This document shows, in pieces, positions 16,243 to 25,176 of a DNA stretch of 64,000 nt. Position 1 is the stretch's first letter; the number at the start of each line of letters is the position of its first letter. The position numbers and the translations under genes are program-made. The notes beneath the pieces were generated by a model. The model did no database searches. It was not told the DNA's origin and saw nothing but the letters and a program-made list of their open reading frames with translations. Origin of the DNA: Fimenecus sp045631225 (GTDB taxonomy: Bacteria; Bacillota; Clostridia; Oscillospirales; Acutalibacteraceae); contig JAZQUG010000013.1 of NCBI GenBank assembly GCA_045631225.1, positions 11,391 to 75,390 of the forward strand, given 5' to 3'.

Positions 16243-17488
16243 TAAAGTTATTGTAGTTGGAGCGGGTGCAGCAGGCACAATGGCAGCAGGTGCAGCTGCT
16301 GAAAATGGTTCTGAAGTTTTTCTTCTTGAAAGAAATGATAAAATTGGCCGTAAAGTTATGATTACGGGAAAAGGCAGATGTAATGTTACAAATGATATAG
16401 GTGATGATGTCCAGAAATTCATCTCTAATATTCCGGGTAATGGTCGATTTTTATATGGTGCATATTCAGCATTTAATTCTCAGGATGTTATGTATTTCTT
16501 TGAGGATTACGGTGTGAATCTTAAGGTTGAGAGGGGAAATCGTGTTTTCCCGATAAGTGATAAGGCAGTTGATATTGTTGACGCATTAAACTCGTATATA
16601 ACCGAAATGGGCGTCAAGAGGAAACAGGAGCGTGTTGTGAGCCTTATAACTGAAGATGACCGCGTTAAAGGTGTTGTTACTGATTTCGGAAATGAATACT
16701 ATGCCGATTCAGTAATTATTGCAACAGGCGGCTTGTCTTATCCTAAAACAGGTTCATCGGGAGATGGGTATAAATTGGCTGAAAGTGTAGGTCATACAGT
16801 TACAACATTACGACCTTCATTGTCGGCACTTGTCTGTCGTGAAGGTATTTGCAGTGAGTGTATGGGTCTTTCTTTAAAAAACGTTTCCATTAAGGTTTTT
16901 GACACAAAAAAGAAGAAAGAAATATATGATGACTTTGGTGAAATGCTCTTTACACATTTTGGTGTATCAGGTCCGATGATTCTTTCTGCAAGTGCTCATA
17001 TGCGTGATATGGAAAAAGACAGATATGAAATATTGATTGATTTAAAACCGGCATTATCTCATGAAAAACTTGATGCAAGAATTCTTCGTGATTTTGCTGA
17101 CAATACGAATAAGTCAATTTCAAATGTATTGGCTTTGCTGTTGCCTAAATCTTTAATTTCACCTGTTTTAAGATTATCTCACATTAAACAATCTGAAAAG
17201 ATAAACCAGGTTACAAAGGAAATGAGAAAAAATCTTGTTGATACAATCAAGGGATTAAAGCTTACAGTTATGGGATTCAATGATATCAGTGAAGCAATCG
17301 TGACTTCCGGTGGTATTAAGGTAAGTGAAATAAATCCGAAAACCATGGAAAGCAAAATTTGTAAAGGCTTATATTTTGCAGGAGAAGTTATTGATTGTGA
17401 TGGCTATACAGGTGGTTTTAATTTGCAAATAGCATTTTCAACAGGACATTTAGCAGGAATTTCTGCAAGTAATATAGAGGGGATTTAA
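16235..17488 (+). CDS. NAD(P)/FAD-dependent oxidoreductase, HI0933/YhiN family
   Basis: This is a flavoprotein of the HI0933/YhiN (BaiN-like) family. The N-terminal Rossmann motif VIVVGAGAAGTMAAGAAAEN binds FAD, followed by the family signature GRKVMITGKGRCNVTND, and near the C-terminus ICKGLYFAGEVIDCDGYTGG. The substrate is unknown for most members. The start is taken as the ATG at 16235, which overlaps the regulator's end by eight bases and has a weak GGTGG ribosome site. The upstream in-frame extension runs through the regulator gene and lacks family similarity. Cmk follows after two bases, suggesting translational coupling. Confidence 0.9.
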   Translation: MNNKVIVVGAGAAGTMAAGAAAENGSEVFLLERNDKIGRKVMITGKGRCNVTNDIGDDVQKFISNIPGNGRFLYGAYSAFNSQDVMYFFEDYGVNLKVERGNRVFPISDKAVDIVDALNSYITEMGVKRKQERVVSLITEDDRVKGVVTDFGNEYYADSVIIATGGLSYPKTGSSGDGYKLAESVGHTVTTLRPSLSALVCREGICSECMGLSLKNVSIKVFDTKKKKEIYDDFGEMLFTHFGVSGPMILSASAHMRDMEKDRYEILIDLKPALSHEKLDARILRDFADNTNKSISNVLALLLPKSLISPVLRLSHIKQSEKINQVTKEMRKNLVDTIKGLKLTVMGFNDISEAIVTSGGIKVSEINPKTMESKICKGLYFAGEVIDCDGYTGGFNLQIAFSTGHLAGISASNIEGI

Positions 17489-17490
17489 AT

Positions 17491-18153
17491 ATGATTAATG
17501 TAGCAATTGATGGCCCTGCAGGAGCAGGTAAAAGTACAATCGCACGTGCAGCTGCAAAGGAACTTAGTTTTATTTATGTGGATACAGGAGCGTTATACAG
17601 AGCAGTTGGTGTATATTGTTTAAGAAATAATATTGCAACAAACGACGCTGAAGGTGTTGGTGCAGTTTTAGATAAGATTGTTGTTGAGCTTAAATTTATT
17701 GATGGCGTTCAGCATGTTTATCTCAATGGTGATGATGTTTCAACAGAAATCAGACTTCCTGAAGCTTCTATGGCAGCATCTAATGTTTCTGCTATTCCTT
17801 CAGTCCGTGCATTCTTATTTGATTTGCAAAGAGATATTGCAGCAAAGAACAACTGTATTATGGATGGCAGAGATATCGGTACAGTTGTTTTGCCGAATGC
17901 TCAGGTTAAGATTTTCCTGACTGCTGACCCGGAGGAAAGAGCAATGAGAAGATTTAAGGAGCTCGTGGAAAAAGGCAGCAATGTTACTTATGAAGAGGTT
18001 CTTGAGGATTTAAAGGTCAGAGATTACAACGATTCTCATCGTGAAATTGCTCCCTTAAAGCCTGCGGAAGATTCAGTAATAATAAATACAACAGGAAATA
18101 CTCTTGAAGAGTCAATTAATATGATAACAGATACAATAAAGGAGAAAATGTGA
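17491..18153 (+). CDS. cmk: Cytidylate kinase
   Basis: Cmk phosphorylates CMP and dCMP to the diphosphates. The 220 residues show the P-loop IDGPAGAGKSTIARAAA, the CMP-binding VDTGALYRAVG, MDGRDIGTVVLPNA and the lid TADPEERAMRRFKEL. GAGGGG precedes the ATG, and the stop codon overlaps the start of the acyltransferase gene (TGATG). The order cmk - plsC-like - ispH/rpsA is a conserved arrangement in Clostridia. Confidence 0.96.
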   Translation: MINVAIDGPAGAGKSTIARAAAKELSFIYVDTGALYRAVGVYCLRNNIATNDAEGVGAVLDKIVVELKFIDGVQHVYLNGDDVSTEIRLPEASMAASNVSAIPSVRAFLFDLQRDIAAKNNCIMDGRDIGTVVLPNAQVKIFLTADPEERAMRRFKELVEKGSNVTYEEVLEDLKVRDYNDSHREIAPLKPAEDSVIINTTGNTLEESINMITDTIKEKM

Positions 18154-18815
18154 TGGCAGAGAAGAAATACTTTGATTTTAGTGATTACACAACACGAAAG
18201 GGCTTTAATGTTGTAAGACCGTTGTGTAATTTGTGCTGTAACACTCGTGTTAAATTAGTTGTTGAAGGTTTAGAAAACTTAAATCGTGATGATGGTTTTA
18301 TTCTTGCAGCAAACCATTCTATAATTTATGACCCTATTTTTCTTGCAACTGCATGTAAGGATAAGCTTTTTCACTTTATGGCAAAGTACGAGGTGTTTAA
18401 AAATCCCGTTGTAGCAGCATTTCTTAAAAGTTGTAATGCCTTTCCTGTTGTTCGCGGTAGAGGCGATATGACAGCAATTAATTATGCATGTGACCTTATA
18501 AAACAGGGAAAGATTCTTTGCATTTTCCCTGAAGGAACCCGTTCAAAGGATGGTTATCCAAAGAGAGCAAAATCAGGTGTTGGATTAATTGCACGTAATG
18601 CAAAATGTGACGTTGTTCCTGTTGGTATATGTGTTGATGACGGTGAAAAATTTGGTGGAAATATTTATATTAAATTTGGCGAAGCCATCAAATATGAGGA
18701 TATGAACTTTACTGAAGATGGCGGCACAAAGGAAAACAAAGAAGTTGCAAATATGGTTATGGATAAAATTGTTCTTCTTTGGAGGGAGTGCAGAAAGAAA
18801 TGCAAGTCCAAATAA
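18153..18815 (+). CDS. plsC: 1-acyl-sn-glycerol-3-phosphate acyltransferase (PlsC family)
   Basis: PlsC-type enzymes acylate lysophosphatidic acid in phospholipid synthesis at the inner membrane face. The 220-residue protein has the four acyltransferase blocks: ILAANHSIIYDPIFLA (an N-H-x4-D form of the usual HX4D), FPVVRGRGDMTAI, LCIFPEGTRSKDG and KCDVVPVGICV. GGAG stands eight bases before the ATG at 18153, which overlaps the cmk stop by one base; the GTG at 18150 is less likely. Its 3' end overlaps the ispH-rpsA start by 16 bases. Confidence 0.88.
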   Translation: MAEKKYFDFSDYTTRKGFNVVRPLCNLCCNTRVKLVVEGLENLNRDDGFILAANHSIIYDPIFLATACKDKLFHFMAKYEVFKNPVVAAFLKSCNAFPVVRGRGDMTAINYACDLIKQGKILCIFPEGTRSKDGYPKRAKSGVGLIARNAKCDVVPVGICVDDGEKFGGNIYIKFGEAIKYEDMNFTEDGGTKENKEVANMVMDKIVLLWRECRKKCKSK

Positions 18816-20821
18816 CCCTTGCTAAAACAGCAGGCTTTTGTTTTGGTGTTAATCGTGCTGTAACTATGCTTTATGACCTTGTGGATAAAGGTGAAAATAT
18901 CTGTACATTCGGTCCGATAATACATAATCCTCAGGTAATCAGTGATTTATCTGATAAAGGTGTAAATATTATTGACAACATTCATGATGTTTCACTTGAC
19001 AAAAAAGTCGTAATCCGTACTCACGGAGTTGAAAAAGAAATTTTAAAATGCTGTGATGATTGTTCTGTCAATTATATTGATGCGACTTGTCCTTTTGTTA
19101 AAAAAATTCACAAAATAGTTGAAAAAAATTCAAGTGAATCAATACCTGTTCTTATTGCCGGTGATAAGAATCATCCGGAAGTTGTGGGAATTAAAAGTTA
19201 TTGCAACGGTGATTGTTATATTTTTAATTCAACATCTGAGCTTGAAGAAATATTTAAAAATAATCAATTTAGTGCAGAATTTCCATTTATTGTTGTTTCA
19301 CAGACTACTTTTAGTACAAAAGAATGGAAAAAATGTGTTAAAATTATAAAATTACACTATACAAATGCAAATATTTTTGATACAATATGTAGTGCGACCG
19401 AAGAAAGACAGGCAGAAGCACTACTTTTATCAAAGAAAAATGACGCTATGATAATAGTAGGTGGTAGGACAAGCTCCAATACTGCAAAATTAAAAGCAGT
19501 GTGTGAGCCTAACTGCCCGACTTATTTGATTGAAACGGCAAAAGAGCTTTTGGACATAGCATTTTGTGATGTTCAGTCAATAGGCGTTACTGCGGGTGCA
19601 TCAACTCCCGACAGTATTATTAAGGAGGTACTAAAAACTATGTCCGAGATTTTTGAAAACGTAAACACAATTAATAAGGAGGAGACAGCAGGCTTTGAGC
19701 AGATGCTTGAGGAATCACTCAACAGTATGAGTTCTGACCAGAACGTTGTTGGTACAGTTGTTGGTTTCACAGCAACCGAAATTCAGGTTGAAATCGCAGG
19801 CAGAAAGCACACAGGCTATGTGTCTTTTGATGAATATAGTGATGATCCATCAGCTGACCCAAAAGCAGAGCTTAAGGTTGGCGACGAAATCAAGCTTCGC
19901 ATTATGAAGACAAACGATGTTGAAGGCACAATCAAGCTTTCAAAGCGTCTTTATGACCGTGGCGCTATCTGGGAAAACATCGAAGCTGATGATACAATTC
20001 ATACAGGTGTTGTAACAGGTATCGTTGGTGATAACAAGGGTGTATTTGTTCAGGATGGCCCTATTAAGGTTTTCGTTCCTGCATCTCTTGCAAAGCTCAG
20101 AAGAAATGATTCTCTTGAAGAACTCATCAAAACAACAGTTGAATACAAAATCATTGAAGTTAATAAGATGAGAAGAAAGGTAGTAGGTTCAATCCGTGAG
20201 GTTGCTGCTGCTAAGAAACAGGAAGTTGAAGATGCATTCTGGGCAAATGTTGCTGAAGGCAATGTTTACACAGGTACAGTAAGAAGTCTTACAAACTACG
20301 GTGCTTTCGTTGACCTTGGCGGTGTTGACGGTATGGTACATATCTCAGAGCTTTCATGGACAAGAATCAAGCATCCTTCAGAAATCGTTAAAGTTGGCGA
20401 TACTGTTGAAGTTTATGTTAAGGAACTTGATAAGGAAAACAAGAAGATTTCTCTTGGATACAAGAAGGTTGAAGACAATCCATGGGAAGTTCTTAAGCGT
20501 GACTATCCTGTTGAAAGCGAAGTTGATTGCAAGGTTGTAAGCCTTACATCATTTGGTGCTTTTGCACAGATTATTCCTGGTGTAGATGGTCTTGTTCATA
20601 TTTCTCAGATTGCTCATAAGCATATCGGCACACCTGCAGAAGTTCTTAAGGTTGGCGATGTTGTTAAAGCAAAGATTATGGAAATCGACTTTGATAAGAA
20701 GAGAGTTTCTCTTTCAATCAAGGCTCTTATCGACCCACCTGTAGTAGAAGCTCCTGTTGAAGAAGCTGCTCCTGTTGAAGAAGTTGCTGAAGAAGCTGTT
20801 GAAGCTCCTGTAGAGGAATAA
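18800..20821 (+). CDS. ispH-rpsA: Bifunctional HMB-PP reductase IspH fused to ribosomal protein S1
   Basis: Residues ~1-278 are IspH, the [4Fe-4S] enzyme that makes IPP and DMAPP in the last step of the MEP pathway. The three cluster cysteines are in GFCFGVNRAV, IDATCPFVKKI and DTICSATEERQ. Residues ~300-660 contain four S1 RNA-binding domains (VVGTVVGFTATEIQVEIAGR, HTGVVTGIVGDNKGVFV, YTGTVRSLTNYGAFVDLGGV, CKVVSLTSFGAFAQIIPGV), followed by an acidic VEEAAPVEE tail. This fusion is known in Clostridia. I use the ATG at 18800, twelve bases after GGAGGGA. An internal AAGGAGG (19622-19628) stands ahead of an in-frame ATG at 19640, so free S1 could also be made. Confidence 0.93.
   Translation: MQVQITLAKTAGFCFGVNRAVTMLYDLVDKGENICTFGPIIHNPQVISDLSDKGVNIIDNIHDVSLDKKVVIRTHGVEKEILKCCDDCSVNYIDATCPFVKKIHKIVEKNSSESIPVLIAGDKNHPEVVGIKSYCNGDCYIFNSTSELEEIFKNNQFSAEFPFIVVSQTTFSTKEWKKCVKIIKLHYTNANIFDTICSATEERQAEALLLSKKNDAMIIVGGRTSSNTAKLKAVCEPNCPTYLIETAKELLDIAFCDVQSIGVTAGASTPDSIIKEVLKTMSEIFENVNTINKEETAGFEQMLEESLNSMSSDQNVVGTVVGFTATEIQVEIAGRKHTGYVSFDEYSDDPSADPKAELKVGDEIKLRIMKTNDVEGTIKLSKRLYDRGAIWENIEADDTIHTGVVTGIVGDNKGVFVQDGPIKVFVPASLAKLRRNDSLEELIKTTVEYKIIEVNKMRRKVVGSIREVAAAKKQEVEDAFWANVAEGNVYTGTVRSLTNYGAFVDLGGVDGMVHISELSWTRIKHPSEIVKVGDTVEVYVKELDKENKKISLGYKKVEDNPWEVLKRDYPVESEVDCKVVSLTSFGAFAQIIPGVDGLVHISQIAHKHIGTPAEVLKVGDVVKAKIMEIDFDKKRVSLSIKALIDPPVVEAPVEEAAPVEEVAEEAVEAPVEE
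19622..19642 (+). promoter_or_regulatory. Internal ribosome binding site and start inside ispH-rpsA
   Basis: AAGGAGG at 19622-19628 is followed eleven bases later by ATG (19640-19642), codon 281 and in frame. The product would begin MSEIFENVNTINKEE, exactly at the junction between the IspH and S1 parts. Confidence 0.55.
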
Positions 20822-20855
20822 TTTTTCGGCATTAAAGGCCGTGACACTGAATATT

Positions 20856-20897
20856 ACAGGTCAGATGATGCGATAAACACCATCTGGCCTGTTTTTG
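20856..20897 (+). terminator. Terminator after ispH-rpsA
   Basis: A twelve-bp stem ACAGGTCAGATG/CATCTGGCCTGT (one G-U pair) with a thirteen-base loop runs into GTTTTTG. Confidence 0.85.
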
Positions 20898-20914
20898 TAT
20901 TATGAGGTATTTTT

Positions 20915-22636
20915 ATGAAAAAGGGATTATCTGTTTTATCAGGTCTTGCTGCGGCCGGTACAGCAATCGGTAGTGGTGTTCTTTATTTAAAAAAGAAAGA
21001 TATTTGTCCAAAATGCGAAATCAAAAAAGCACTTGCTAAAACAAAAATTCATTATACTAAAGACGAAATGTATAATAACGGTGCTGCTTTGACTCCTCCG
21101 ATGGGTTGGTCAAGCTGGAATGCATTCAGACAGAGAATTGACGAAAATGTGATTCTTGAAATTGCAGAAGCTGTTAAGAAATCAGGTCTTGCAGATGCAG
21201 GTTATGTTTATGTAAATCTTGATGACTGTTGGCAGTCGTCAATGCGTGATGAAAACGGTAAATTGCAAGGTGATTTATCAACATTTCCTCATGGAATCAA
21301 ATGGCTTGTTGACCAGGTTAATGCTATGGGTTTGAAACTTGGTATTTATTCTTCCAATGGTACATTGACTTGTGAAGATTTACCGGCATCGCTTTATAAT
21401 GAGAGAATTGATGCTGAAACTTTTGCAGAATGGGGAATTGAATATTTTAAATATGACTATTGTCACCATGTTTTAATTCCAACAGATGCGCCATATATTG
21501 ACAGCATTTCTATAATAGGTAACGGACTTTCTGATGAGCTTGTATTCAGAGCAAAAGAAGCTGTTATATCAGGAGATGCAAAAATTGTTTACGAAGATGT
21601 TTCACAAAGCTATGTAAAAGGACTTTGTAGTGGCCTTGGAAAAATCGAATTCAATAATATTGTAGTTCCTGCTGATGGTGAATATGTATTTACACTTATA
21701 ATGAAAAAGAACACAACAAAAGGTCAATTCTGTGTTCTTACGGTTAATAATACAGATAAATATGACTTTTTGATAGCTGAACAAAAAGCTTTTTCCCGTG
21801 AAGGTAGAAGACAGATTAAGATTAACCTTAAAGAAGGTGTTAATACAATTTCAATTACTAATCCGGTTGGTTCACCAATGGATAGTGCCGCAATGCAGTA
21901 CGAAAATATGGGTAAAGAGCTTGTAAGAGCTACTAAAAAATACGCAGAAGAAAATAATTGTGAAGAAAAGAAAATCCTCTATTCAATTTGTGAATGGGGA
22001 TGGAACAAGCCTTGGAAATGGGGCGGAAAAGCAGGTAATATCTGGAGAACAACTCCTGATATCCAACCTAATTGGACATCTGTTTTAGGTATTTATGAAG
22101 TTAATGTAAGACTTGATGAATATGCAAGACCAGGTGCATTTAATGACCCTGATATGCTTGAAGTAGGTAACGGAAAGCTTACTTTTGAGGAAAATAAATC
22201 TCATTTCACATTATGGTCTATGATGGCGGCACCTCTTATTTTAGGTAATGATATAAGAGAATTTATTAAGCCTGACGGTACTGTGGATGCTGATAATAAG
22301 GTGTTACATATTCTCACTAATAAAGATGTTATTGCAGTAAATCAGGATAAACTCGGAATACAGTGTAAACGAATCAAAGCCGGTTTAAAAGATATTCTTG
22401 TAAAACCTCTTGAAAATAATGAAGTAGCTGTTTGTTTCTTCAATAAGACTAATTCAAAAACAGAAATGTCTTGTTCATTTGCCGACATTCATAATGTTGT
22501 AAATGTATCATTACCTAAAGCTTCAAAGTATGTATGTAAAGAATTATGGGATAAAACAGAAACCGTTGTAAGCGATACAATTAAGGTAACTGTTGAACCC
22601 CATGGTGTAAAAGTTTTCAGGATTTCTGCAAATTAG
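20915..22636 (+). CDS. GH27 alpha-galactosidase with an inserted CBM-like domain
   Basis: GH27 enzymes release alpha-galactose from melibiose, raffinose and galactomannan. The 573-residue protein starts with a hydrophobic segment (LSVLSGLAAAGTAIGSGVLY) that should anchor or export it. The barrel begins LTPPMGWSSWNAF and has LDDCWQ, the nucleophile Asp181 in FKYDYCHH, the probable acid/base Asp in WRTTPDIQPNW, and RPGAFNDPDML. Between about residues 188 and 335 an extra beta-rich segment interrupts the barrel (VVPADGEYVFTLIMKK, GVNTISITNP), resembling a CBM6/35-type fold. A C-terminal beta domain follows. Its end overlaps the convergent membrane-protein gene by 20 bp. Confidence 0.88.
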   Translation: MKKGLSVLSGLAAAGTAIGSGVLYLKKKDICPKCEIKKALAKTKIHYTKDEMYNNGAALTPPMGWSSWNAFRQRIDENVILEIAEAVKKSGLADAGYVYVNLDDCWQSSMRDENGKLQGDLSTFPHGIKWLVDQVNAMGLKLGIYSSNGTLTCEDLPASLYNERIDAETFAEWGIEYFKYDYCHHVLIPTDAPYIDSISIIGNGLSDELVFRAKEAVISGDAKIVYEDVSQSYVKGLCSGLGKIEFNNIVVPADGEYVFTLIMKKNTTKGQFCVLTVNNTDKYDFLIAEQKAFSREGRRQIKINLKEGVNTISITNPVGSPMDSAAMQYENMGKELVRATKKYAEENNCEEKKILYSICEWGWNKPWKWGGKAGNIWRTTPDIQPNWTSVLGIYEVNVRLDEYARPGAFNDPDMLEVGNGKLTFEENKSHFTLWSMMAAPLILGNDIREFIKPDGTVDADNKVLHILTNKDVIAVNQDKLGIQCKRIKAGLKDILVKPLENNEVAVCFFNKTNSKTEMSCSFADIHNVVNVSLPKASKYVCKELWDKTETVVSDTIKVTVEPHGVKVFRISAN

Positions 22637-23012
22637 TTATTTGATTAGTTATTTCGAAAAAGAAAAACATTACTAAAGAAATAGCAAACCAACAAAGTGA
22701 AAATATTGGTGTGATAACTCCTAATATATTACCGGGAGTACCTGTATAATCCCAAACACCAAAGGAAAACACTTTGTTTACAATAATTCCTACTGTAAAT
22801 TCTGTTACAGTAATTGCACAAGAACCTAATAATGCTTTAATAAGCAATGGTGTTTTTGGTAAAGATTGATTTATCAGATATAATATAAGTAGAGCTGAAC
22901 CACCTGTGATTATCATTGACCAGTGTGTAAATCCACGAAAAAGAATCTCTAATAATCCGTATCCGAATCCACCAAAAAGAAATATAAAAGTATATTTTTC
23001 TATGTTTTTCAT
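22617..23012 (-). CDS. Putative membrane protein (ABC transporter permease-like, PF06541-type)
   Basis: This protein of about 131 residues has four predicted membrane helices (FIFLFGGFGYGLLEILF, SMIITGGSALLILYLI, ALLGSCAITVTEFTVGIIV, ITPIFSLCWFAISLVMFFFF). It carries the segment GVWDYTGTPGNILGVITPIFSLCW, which is typical of the small family annotated as putative ABC transporter permease (CmpB-like); the molecular role is not established. The ATG at 23012 has AAGGTGAT upstream, so it is preferred to the ORF start at 23039. It converges on and slightly overlaps the alpha-galactosidase gene. Confidence 0.75.
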   Translation of the reverse strand: MKNIEKYTFIFLFGGFGYGLLEILFRGFTHWSMIITGGSALLILYLINQSLPKTPLLIKALLGSCAITVTEFTVGIIVNKVFSFGVWDYTGTPGNILGVITPIFSLCWFAISLVMFFFFEITNQITNLQKS

Positions 23013-23089
23013 ATAATCACCTTTATTAATTATTCTCAAAAAAGATGATTTTATTTTGAAAAAACATAGCTATAAAACAGGTGACAGAA

Positions 23090-25072
23090 ATGACCGATTT
23101 TGAACAGAAAAAATTAAGAGCAGAGTTTCTTCGTAAAGAGCTTAATCATCATATTTATCGTTATTACGTCGAAAACGAAAACGATATCGAAGATTATGAG
23201 TATGATATGCTTATGCGTGAGCTTGACTCAATTGAAAAAGAGTATCCTGAGCTTTTAGCACCTGATTCACCAACTCATCGAGTAGGTGGTCAGGCTGACT
23301 CACTTTTTGAAACAGTAGTTCATACAGTTAAAATGGAAAGTCTTCAGGACGCCTTTAATCACGATGAAGTCCGTGATTTTAATAAAAAAGTAAAAGATGT
23401 CTTTTCTGATGCTCAGTTTGTTGTTGAACCAAAAATTGATGGCCTTTCTGTTTCTCTTGAGTATGTAAACGGTGTGTTCACCCGTGGCTCAACACGTGGT
23501 GACGGTATTCAGGGTGAGGATATAACTGCAAACCTTCGTACTGTAAAATCTATTCCGTTAAGACTTAAAAAAGATATTCCGTTTATTGAAGTCCGTGGCG
23601 AAGTTTATATGCCTCGTGAAGTCTTTTTAAAGATTGTAGAAAAACAGGAGCTTAATGGTGAAAAGCCATTCAAAAACCCAAGAAATGCAGCTGCAGGAAG
23701 CTTGAGACAAAAAAATCCTAAAATCACTGCAGAACGAAACCTTGATATTTATGTTTTCAATATTCAACAGGTTGACGGTGTGGAAATCAAAGGTCATTAC
23801 GAGTCACTTGTATTTTTAAAGGAATTAGGATTTAAAACAATTCCATTCTTTAATAAATTCAATAATATTGAAGATACATTAAAGGAAATTGAAAGAATTG
23901 GTGAAATCCGTTATACTTTGCCATTTGATATTGATGGTGCAGTTATAAAAACAGATGACTTTTCTATGCGTGATGTAATTGGTAGTACTGCAAAGTTTCC
24001 TAAATGGGCTTTGGCATATAAATATCCACCTGAAGAAAAGGAAACAAAGCTTATTGATATTGAAATCAATGTTGGCAGAACAGGAGTGCTTACTCCAACA
24101 GCAGTTTTTGAGCCTGTTTTAGTTGCCGGTTCAACAGTAAGTCGTGCAACACTTCATAACGAGGATTTCATCAATGAAAAAGGTATAAGAATAGGTGATA
24201 CAGTAAAAATCAGAAAAGCAGGAGATATAATTCCTGAGGTCCTTTGTGTTGTTGAGCATTGTGAAAATTCAACACCATATAAGATGCCTGATTTCTGTCC
24301 GTCCTGTAATTCACCTGTACATCGTGAAGATGGTGAGGCTGCAATTCGTTGTGACAATCCTGATTGTCCGGCACAGCTTTTACGAGTACTCATTCATTTC
24401 TGTTCTCGTGATGCAATGAATATTGATGGACTTGGTGATGCTGTTCTTGAAACATTGCTCAGTCAAGGATTAATCAGTAAAATTTCCGACATTTACAGAA
24501 TTGATTATGATAAAATTGCACAACTTGATGGTATGGGTAAAAAGAGTGCAGATAATATGCGAAATGCCATTGAAAAGTCAAAGGAAAATGATTTGTCAAA
24601 GCTCTTGTTTGCATTTGGTATCCGTCATATAGGTCAAAAGGCTTCAAAATTACTTTCTGACCACTTTTTAACACTTGATAACATAATTTCAGTAACTAAA
24701 GAAGAAATCCTTAATATTGAGGGATTCGGTGAAATTATGGCTGATTCAGTAGTTGAGTTTTTCTCACTCCCACAGACAAAACAAATGGTAGATGAATTAA
24801 AATCATTTGGTCTTAATACGGAAAGTCAGCGTGAAATCAAGGATAATCGTTTTGAGGGTATGACTTTTGTACTTACAGGTACACTTTCAACCTATGGAAG
24901 AAAAGAAGCACAGGAGATTATTGAATCTTATGGCGGAAAAGCATCTTTATCTGTATCAAAGAAAACAACTTATGTTTTAGCCGGTGAGGCAGCAGGCTCA
25001 AAACTCCAGAAAGCAACTGACTTAGGCATCACAATTATCAACGAAGAACAATTCGCAGAAATGATTAAATAA
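23090..25072 (+). CDS. ligA: NAD-dependent DNA ligase LigA
   Basis: LigA seals nicks in replication and repair using NAD+. The full-length protein (~660 residues) has the N-terminal Ia domain (NHHIYRYYVENENDIEDYEYD), the adenylation site with catalytic Lys in EPKIDGLSVS, an OB fold, and a four-cysteine zinc finger (CPSCNSPVHREDGEAAIRC and DNPDCPAQLL). Helix-hairpin-helix motifs (NIDGLGDAVLETLLSQGLIS) and a C-terminal BRCT domain (FVLTGTLSTYGRKEAQEII) follow. AGGTG lies six bases before the ATG at 23090; the in-frame GTG at 23081 overlaps that site. Confidence 0.97.
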   Translation: MTDFEQKKLRAEFLRKELNHHIYRYYVENENDIEDYEYDMLMRELDSIEKEYPELLAPDSPTHRVGGQADSLFETVVHTVKMESLQDAFNHDEVRDFNKKVKDVFSDAQFVVEPKIDGLSVSLEYVNGVFTRGSTRGDGIQGEDITANLRTVKSIPLRLKKDIPFIEVRGEVYMPREVFLKIVEKQELNGEKPFKNPRNAAAGSLRQKNPKITAERNLDIYVFNIQQVDGVEIKGHYESLVFLKELGFKTIPFFNKFNNIEDTLKEIERIGEIRYTLPFDIDGAVIKTDDFSMRDVIGSTAKFPKWALAYKYPPEEKETKLIDIEINVGRTGVLTPTAVFEPVLVAGSTVSRATLHNEDFINEKGIRIGDTVKIRKAGDIIPEVLCVVEHCENSTPYKMPDFCPSCNSPVHREDGEAAIRCDNPDCPAQLLRVLIHFCSRDAMNIDGLGDAVLETLLSQGLISKISDIYRIDYDKIAQLDGMGKKSADNMRNAIEKSKENDLSKLLFAFGIRHIGQKASKLLSDHFLTLDNIISVTKEEILNIEGFGEIMADSVVEFFSLPQTKQMVDELKSFGLNTESQREIKDNRFEGMTFVLTGTLSTYGRKEAQEIIESYGGKASLSVSKKTTYVLAGEAAGSKLQKATDLGITIINEEQFAEMIK

Positions 25073-25084
25073 TTTTTCTTCTTG

Positions 25085-25133
25085 CCTCCCTCTGACGAGG
25101 GAGGTGTCAAAATCTTTGATTTTGACGGAGGGA
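25085..25133. repeat. Double-hairpin intergenic repeat after ligA
   Basis: Two adjacent hairpins, CCTCCCTC-TGAC-GAGGGAGG (25085-25104) and GTCAAAATC-TTT-GATTTTGAC (25106-25126), are followed by GGAGGGAG, which could also pair with the first arm. The arrangement resembles small dispersed repeats of gut Clostridia. It may also end ligA transcription, though no T-run follows. Confidence 0.6.
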
Positions 25134-25151
25134 GAGATTATATAAAACAAT

Positions 25152-25176
25152 AAGAGGTAGAAATTTTCTACCTCTT
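25152..25176 (-). terminator. Terminator of the RluA/APH operon
   Basis: AAGAGGTAG/CTACCTCTT forms a nine-bp stem overlapping the last codons of the kinase gene; on the minus strand it runs into TATTGTTTTATA. Confidence 0.65.
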
